Notes under the pieces: generated by a model
What the model saw: the letters and a program-made list of their open reading frames with translations, nothing else
Databases searched by the model: none
Told to the model about the DNA's origin: nothing
Made by a program: the position numbers and the translations under genes
Shown here: positions 5,641-8,699 of the stretch, piece by piece
Numbering within the stretch: the first letter of the stretch is position 1
Layout of the letters: every line of letters begins with the position of its first letter
Origin: G039029935 sp039029935
Lineage (GTDB): Bacteria > Chloroflexota > Anaerolineae > Caldilineales > Caldilineaceae
Direction of reading: 5' to 3'
NCBI GenBank assembly: GCA_039029935.1
Contig: JBCCFC010000546.1
Span: forward strand, 1 to 8,699
Length of the DNA stretch: 8,699 bases

Positions 5641-5690
5641 GAAAACCTCTGAGAACCCTCTAAAACCCTCTAAAATCCTCTAAAAATGCC
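5641..5690. repeat. Five degenerate 10-bp tandem units (TAAAACCCTC)
   Basis: In exact 10-bp register the units are GAAAACCTCT, GAGAACCCTC, TAAAACCCTC, TAAAATCCTC and TAAAAATGCC. Weaker related sequence (AAATCCTCGC) lies just before. The block ends 15 bp before the MFS stop codon, so it is the immediate 3' trailer of that gene. A-tracts repeating every helical turn could give intrinsic bending. Confidence 0.6.
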
Positions 5691-5705
5691 CAGAAATACG
5701 ATGGG

Positions 5706-6914
5706 TTATCGTGGCATTGATTGTTCAACAGTGCGTAAATACCACGCAATCGGAATCAATGGCAAAACTATGACATAATTCAGACCCAGTGCGAATTGAA
5801 AATGCCACAGGTCAGCCACGATGCCTGTCCATAACGGTGGTAACATCGCCCCCAGTGTCATCGACACATTCAAGAATCCTGTAACGGTCCCCGTCTGTTC
5901 TGGATAGAGACGAGCGGCATAGGCCAACGTTGTCGGAAATAATCCAGATAGGCTCAATCCTGTCAAAAAGACACCTGTCACCATAATGATCGGATTGATT
6001 GTTGGGTTGATGTCCAACACCACCAATGGATAAGTCCCTGTGATACCAATGGCAAGCATCAGCAAAATTCGCGCATAGCCAAATGTTTCGGTGATAGCTG
6101 CACAGATAAATCGGCCAGCTGTCAATGCAAAATAAAAAACCGAGATCATTGAGATGGAGAGGAATGTTGATAACCCTGCCGATTCTTGCATAAAGATGGC
6201 AACCCATCCCAATAGGCTATAGGCAACGCCATTATAGGCAAAGGCAATGAAAAACAATGCCAGCGGTGGTCCCTGACGCATCAGTTCTAGATAAGATACC
6301 ATTGATGCGCCTGGTTTCTCTTTCGGATTGTCTTCATCTGTCTCACGCATCTCTCGCGCTTGGCTTGTTTGGGTGAGCAGAGCGGAAATGCCTGCATAGA
6401 CCAGCCAAATGACGCCTGTATACCCCAACGCCCATCGCCACGGCAGACCTTGTTGAATCAGATAGCCGATGATCAACGGTGAAATCGCCGCACCCACACC
6501 ATAGATGCCGTGCAGTATATTGAGTGCCCGCGCCCGCGCATGGCGATTGGCGTCGGCAATCATCGCGTTCAATCCCGTTCCTAGCCCACCTTGCGCCGCG
6601 CTGATCAACATAAAGCCGAGTAGAAAGAGTGACCAAGGCCGTGCGACCGCCGCCAGCCCCAATGCCCCCGCCGCCAACAATGCGGAGACCCACACCATAC
6701 GCTGCCGCCCGATGACATCCGAGCCAACACCCGCCAGCAGATTGCCCACGATGCCTCCTGCGGATCGCGCAGGGAAGATCAATCCGATGGCCGCTAATGA
6801 GAGCGTTGCACTATACTCCTCTGTGATAAAAGGCATGATGGCTGGGATGAGGACCGCAACTGTGCCAATGAAAATGTAGCCGATAAAGCCGAGATATGTC
6901 TGCCTGTTGTGCAT
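5706..6914 (-). CDS. Major facilitator superfamily permease, substrate unknown
   Basis: This is an inner-membrane secondary transporter of 402 residues with the pattern expected for 12 membrane segments. The first hydrophobic stretch starts at about 8. Between helices 2 and 3 is a motif-A-like loop, GNLLAGVGSDVIGRQR (57-72). The polar central loop at about 181-210 (REMRETDEDNPKEK) separates two six-helix halves. Helix-rich segments with Gly/Pro packing follow (LTGLSLSGLFPTTLAYAARLYPEQ starts at 317). The N-terminal half and the TGTVTGFLN stretch (341-349) recall sugar/drug-type MFS members, but no substrate can be named. The start is the ATG at 6914, preceded by AGAAAGG with good spacing. An in-frame ATG at 6965 lies inside a repeat element and adds an unlikely 17-residue tail. 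It lies downstream of the P450 after 179 bp and may move that enzyme's substrate or product. Confidence 0.9.
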   Translation of the reverse strand: MHNRQTYLGFIGYIFIGTVAVLIPAIMPFITEEYSATLSLAAIGLIFPARSAGGIVGNLLAGVGSDVIGRQRMVWVSALLAAGALGLAAVARPWSLFLLGFMLISAAQGGLGTGLNAMIADANRHARARALNILHGIYGVGAAISPLIIGYLIQQGLPWRWALGYTGVIWLVYAGISALLTQTSQAREMRETDEDNPKEKPGASMVSYLELMRQGPPLALFFIAFAYNGVAYSLLGWVAIFMQESAGLSTFLSISMISVFYFALTAGRFICAAITETFGYARILLMLAIGITGTYPLVVLDINPTINPIIMVTGVFLTGLSLSGLFPTTLAYAARLYPEQTGTVTGFLNVSMTLGAMLPPLWTGIVADLWHFQFALGLNYVIVLPLIPIAWYLRTVEQSMPR

Positions 6915-6921
6915 GATAGAC

Positions 6922-6946
6922 CTTTCTTGTTGGATAGGAAAGTATA
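6922..6946 (-). promoter_or_regulatory. -10 box and Shine-Dalgarno of the MFS gene
   Basis: On the minus strand TATACT (6946-6941) could be a -10 box. It is followed by AGAAAGG about 6-7 nt before the ATG at 6914. No convincing -35 box exists; its place would fall inside the adjoining dispersed element. The Shine-Dalgarno decides the start codon. Confidence 0.45.
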
Positions 6947-7026
6947 AAATTGTGGAGCTAGGCATTCTCTAATGCCGGATTTCCCCTGTACGACCCGCAC
7001 TAGAGAGTGCTAGCTACGCAATTTTG
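6947..7026 (-). repeat. Dispersed two-hairpin palindromic element, copy 2 (most complete)
   Basis: The ends are inverted repeats, AAAATTG at 6947-6953 with CAATTTT at 7019-7025, continuing through AGCTAG (6956-6961) and CTAGCT (7010-7015 region). Inside are two 5-bp-stem, 4-nt-loop hairpins, GCATT-CTCT-AATGC (6962-6975) and GCACT-AGAG-AGTGC (6997-7010). Their loops are complementary to each other. Between them lies GTAC flanked by a C-rich tract. Its reverse complement aligns closely with bases 1-71. It occupies most of the P450-MFS gap. Confidence 0.8.
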
Positions 7027-7093
7027 TTTTGTGTTGACTTGCTTGAATCAAGCTGGTTATTTCTGAAGGTCTATCGTACACAGCTATCATGTA

Positions 7094-8449
7094 TCATGCA
7101 AAGACTGCTTCGCGCACATTGACCTGCATCGGCACTGTATCGGGGCCAGGATGTAGCGTTAAACGATAGGTTGGTTCGATGATGGTCCCCGGTTGTAGCT
7201 GTAAACTGTAGTGTTGCGCAATGGTGGCAAGCACCAACTGTGCCTCCATCATCGAAAATTGATTGCCGAGGCAGACGCGCGGCCCCGCACCAAACGGAAC
7301 ATAGGCATAGCGGGGCAATTCCGCTTCAAATTCGGGTGTCCAACGCTCCGGCTTAAAGGCAAGTGGCTCCGGATACCAGCGTTCATCCCGATGGACAGCC
7401 CAGGTATTGACAATAACGTGACGACCTTTTTTGATCGTCTCCCCGCCCAGTTCCATGTCCGCAGCGACTTCACGGCCTATGGCGGTTGCTGCGGGATAGA
7501 GCCGCATTGTTTCTTTGATGATTTGTTTGGTGTAGGTTAAATGCTCTAGATCGTGCAGTGTGGCTGGTCGATTACCCAACACGTGATCTACTTCTGCGCG
7601 TAGTTTTTCAGCGACTGTCGGATGCTGGGACAACATGATGGCGGCAAAGGTCAATGTTTTGGCCGTTGTCTCATGCCCAGCGAGGAAGATGACGCTCAAC
7701 TCACTCATGATTTGGGCCTCGCTCATGGCACTACCGTCGTCGTAGCGCGCCAACATCAGCATGGAGAGCAAATCACCTCGGTCAACGCCCTCTTTGCACC
7801 ACGCATCGATCATACGCTGGTAAATAGGTGCGAGGCGGGCTGCGTTCGCCTTGTTACGCCGGACCCGTTTGGTCGGAATCCAGTTGGGTAGCCAAATCGT
7901 CATGTCTACCAAGTCTTCGGCGGAATTCTCAATGATGGCCGTGATTGTCTCTCCAACGTCCGCAAATGTCTCATCTACATCCGTACTGAACATCGTTTTG
8001 ACAATGATACGCATGGTCAGGTCGGCCATAAACGCATTGATATCCACAATCGGTGTGTCATCCCAGTCGGCCATCGCCTGCCGCGTCAGTGCAACCATAT
8101 CGTTGGCATATGCACCGATCCGTTGACTGTGAAAGGCCGGTTGCATCAATTTGCGTTGTCGTTTCCAGAAATCGCCATCGCTTGTGAGAATGTTCTCGGA
8201 TGCATAGCTGACAAAGGCGCGCTTCTGGCTAAATGGCTTTTGCGTCGACTTGCCCTTTTTGACCAGCAAGTCACGGATCAACTCTGGATGATTGAGATAG
8301 TAGATCCAAAGCCAGCTATATCGCGCCTTGACAAAGTCACCATGCCCCGCCAAATCGTCCAAGTGCTGGAGCATATCACGATTCAAATCATTCATGTGTC
8401 CAAAAAGTCGCTCCGGTGCAGGAGCCAGTACAAGGTCTGAATGAGCCAT
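7094..8449 (-). CDS. Cytochrome P450 monooxygenase
   Basis: This haem-thiolate monooxygenase inserts one oxygen atom from O2 into an unknown organic substrate, with electrons from a separate ferredoxin or flavoprotein. The 451-residue protein is soluble, with no membrane anchor or fused reductase. All hallmark motifs are present. Helix C is WKRQRKLMQPAF (95-106). Helix I is AGHETT (257-262), with the acid-alcohol pair. Glu313 and Arg316 form the ExxR pair, in KETMRLYPA. PERW is at 367-370. The haem loop PFGAGPRVCLG (385-395) has axial ligand Cys393. The style resembles fatty-acid/CYP102- or CYP4-like bacterial P450s, but no family number can be given. The start is the ATG at 8449, preceded by GAAAGGA; a GTG at 8458 would be only 1 nt from that ribosome site. 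No redox partner is in the window. A Crp-type site lies in its promoter. Confidence 0.96.
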   Translation of the reverse strand: MAHSDLVLAPAPERLFGHMNDLNRDMLQHLDDLAGHGDFVKARYSWLWIYYLNHPELIRDLLVKKGKSTQKPFSQKRAFVSYASENILTSDGDFWKRQRKLMQPAFHSQRIGAYANDMVALTRQAMADWDDTPIVDINAFMADLTMRIIVKTMFSTDVDETFADVGETITAIIENSAEDLVDMTIWLPNWIPTKRVRRNKANAARLAPIYQRMIDAWCKEGVDRGDLLSMLMLARYDDGSAMSEAQIMSELSVIFLAGHETTAKTLTFAAIMLSQHPTVAEKLRAEVDHVLGNRPATLHDLEHLTYTKQIIKETMRLYPAATAIGREVAADMELGGETIKKGRHVIVNTWAVHRDERWYPEPLAFKPERWTPEFEAELPRYAYVPFGAGPRVCLGNQFSMMEAQLVLATIAQHYSLQLQPGTIIEPTYRLTLHPGPDTVPMQVNVREAVFA

Positions 8450-8474
8450 GAAATTCACATCCTTTCACTATTAA

Positions 8475-8480
8475 GTTATA
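8475..8480 (-). promoter_or_regulatory. Candidate -10 box of the P450 gene
   Basis: TATAAC on the minus strand places a start near 8468, about 19 nt before the ATG. The expected -35 region is taken up by the Crp-type palindrome, whose centre would lie near -40.5. That is the class II activator arrangement known for CRP/FNR proteins. The assignment is inferred. Confidence 0.4.
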
Positions 8481-8498
8481 AATAAGTCCACGTTGACT

Positions 8499-8518
8499 TT
8501 TGTGAAGATTATCACAAA
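8499..8518. promoter_or_regulatory. Crp/Fnr-family operator, P450-proximal site
   Basis: TTTGTGA (8499-8505) and TCACAAA (8512-8518) are perfect 7-bp inverted arms around AGATTA. This is the canonical TGTGA-N6-TCACA layout bound by CRP-type regulators with the R-E-T-V recognition helix. It lies about 50-70 bp upstream of the P450 start codon. Confidence 0.75.
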
Positions 8519-8622
8519 TAAGAGATGAACGGTGTAAGATTGATTATTATTGGTTATCGCTGCACCAAGTACGAATTCTAATAAACGCTTCCTACCAGAG
8601 GTAATTTATTTATTTGATTTAA

Positions 8623-8640
8623 TTGTGAATATTATCACAA
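8623..8640. promoter_or_regulatory. Crp/Fnr-family operator, distal site
   Basis: TTGTGA (8623-8628) and TCACAA (8635-8640) flank ATATTA. Together with the flanking AATAGAGAT it is almost a direct copy of the site at 8499-8518, 123 bp away centre to centre. On the plus strand AATAAC (8659-8664) lies 27.5 bp beyond its centre, mirroring the P450 arrangement. It may therefore serve a divergent gene beyond the right edge. Confidence 0.7.
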
Positions 8641-8682
8641 ATAGAGATTGCAAGAAGAAATAACTACCTCGCACATCGAACA

Positions 8683-8689
8683 AAGGAGA
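8683..8689 (+). promoter_or_regulatory. Strong Shine-Dalgarno of a probable divergent gene off the right edge
   Basis: AAGGAGA on the plus strand is followed by 10 bases with no start codon before the window ends. The P450 and Crp-like genes both use about 10 nt between AGGA and ATG, so a start codon at or just after 8700 would fit. The distal Crp-type site lies about 50 bp upstream. Confidence 0.4.
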
Positions 8690-8699
8690 GTATCGCAGG

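Noticed and set aside
6343..6693. Second minus-strand frame inside the MFS gene (116 codons, Gly/Arg-rich)
   Set aside because: It is an out-of-frame shadow of a real permease gene in GC-richer sequence, with no independent ribosome site seen.
7041..7053. Hairpin GCTTG-AAT-CAAGC as P450 terminator
   Set aside because: The stem is only 5 bp and no T-run follows on the minus strand.
8450..8458. GTG at 8458 as the P450 start
   Set aside because: The GGA of the Shine-Dalgarno would be 1 nt from it. The ATG at 8449 has workable spacing.

Overview
The window is about 8.7 kb of bacterial chromosome. It carries six recognisable protein genes, all on the minus strand, separated by long intergenic regions full of repeats. 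The gene mix fits an environmental Chloroflexota-like bacterium (Anaerolineae/Caldilineae type). It comprises a long HrcA, a WcaJ-type sugar-phosphate transferase, glutamate formimidoyltransferase, a Crp-type DNA-binding protein, an MFS permease and a soluble P450. The hairpins resembling TTCGACAAGCTCAG and AGAAACCGAG agree with this. The assignment is from general impression, not from a search. No rRNA, tRNA or CRISPR array was seen.

Layout, in minus-strand reading order from the right edge. Bases 8450-8699 are an AT-rich, probably divergent control region. It holds two near-identical Crp-type palindromes (TGTGA-N6-TCACA), and a strong Shine-Dalgarno on the plus strand stops just short of the edge. 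Next come the P450 (7094-8449), an 80-bp dispersed palindromic element (6947-7026) and the MFS permease (5706-6914). About 1 kb without an intact gene follows (4662-5705). It holds decamer repeats, a perfect 12-bp hairpin, a terminator-like octamer palindrome, a possible decayed gene and a 131-bp cloverleaf-shaped palindrome. The Crp-like wHTH protein (4179-4661) comes next, then a 390-bp repeat-rich gap, ftcD (2892-3785), the sugar transferase (1347-2828), an octamer-repeat hairpin, hrcA (119-1255), and a second intact copy of the dispersed element at the left edge.

The genes do not form one pathway: heat-shock control, exopolysaccharide initiation, histidine/folate C1 metabolism, and a P450 with a transporter lie side by side. 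FtcD, the transferase and hrcA are close enough for some read-through, but the transferase has its own promoter candidate. The strongest regulatory idea is that the twin Crp-type sites control the P450 and an off-edge divergent gene in a class II arrangement. The nearby Crp-family protein lacks the cyclic-nucleotide domain and is one candidate regulator.

The most unusual content is non-coding. There are three families of structured intergenic repeats. One is a two-hairpin element of about 80 bp in three copies. The second consists of blocks of degenerate 8-bp tandem repeats followed by their reverse-complement octamers, at three places. The third is the single cloverleaf palindrome.
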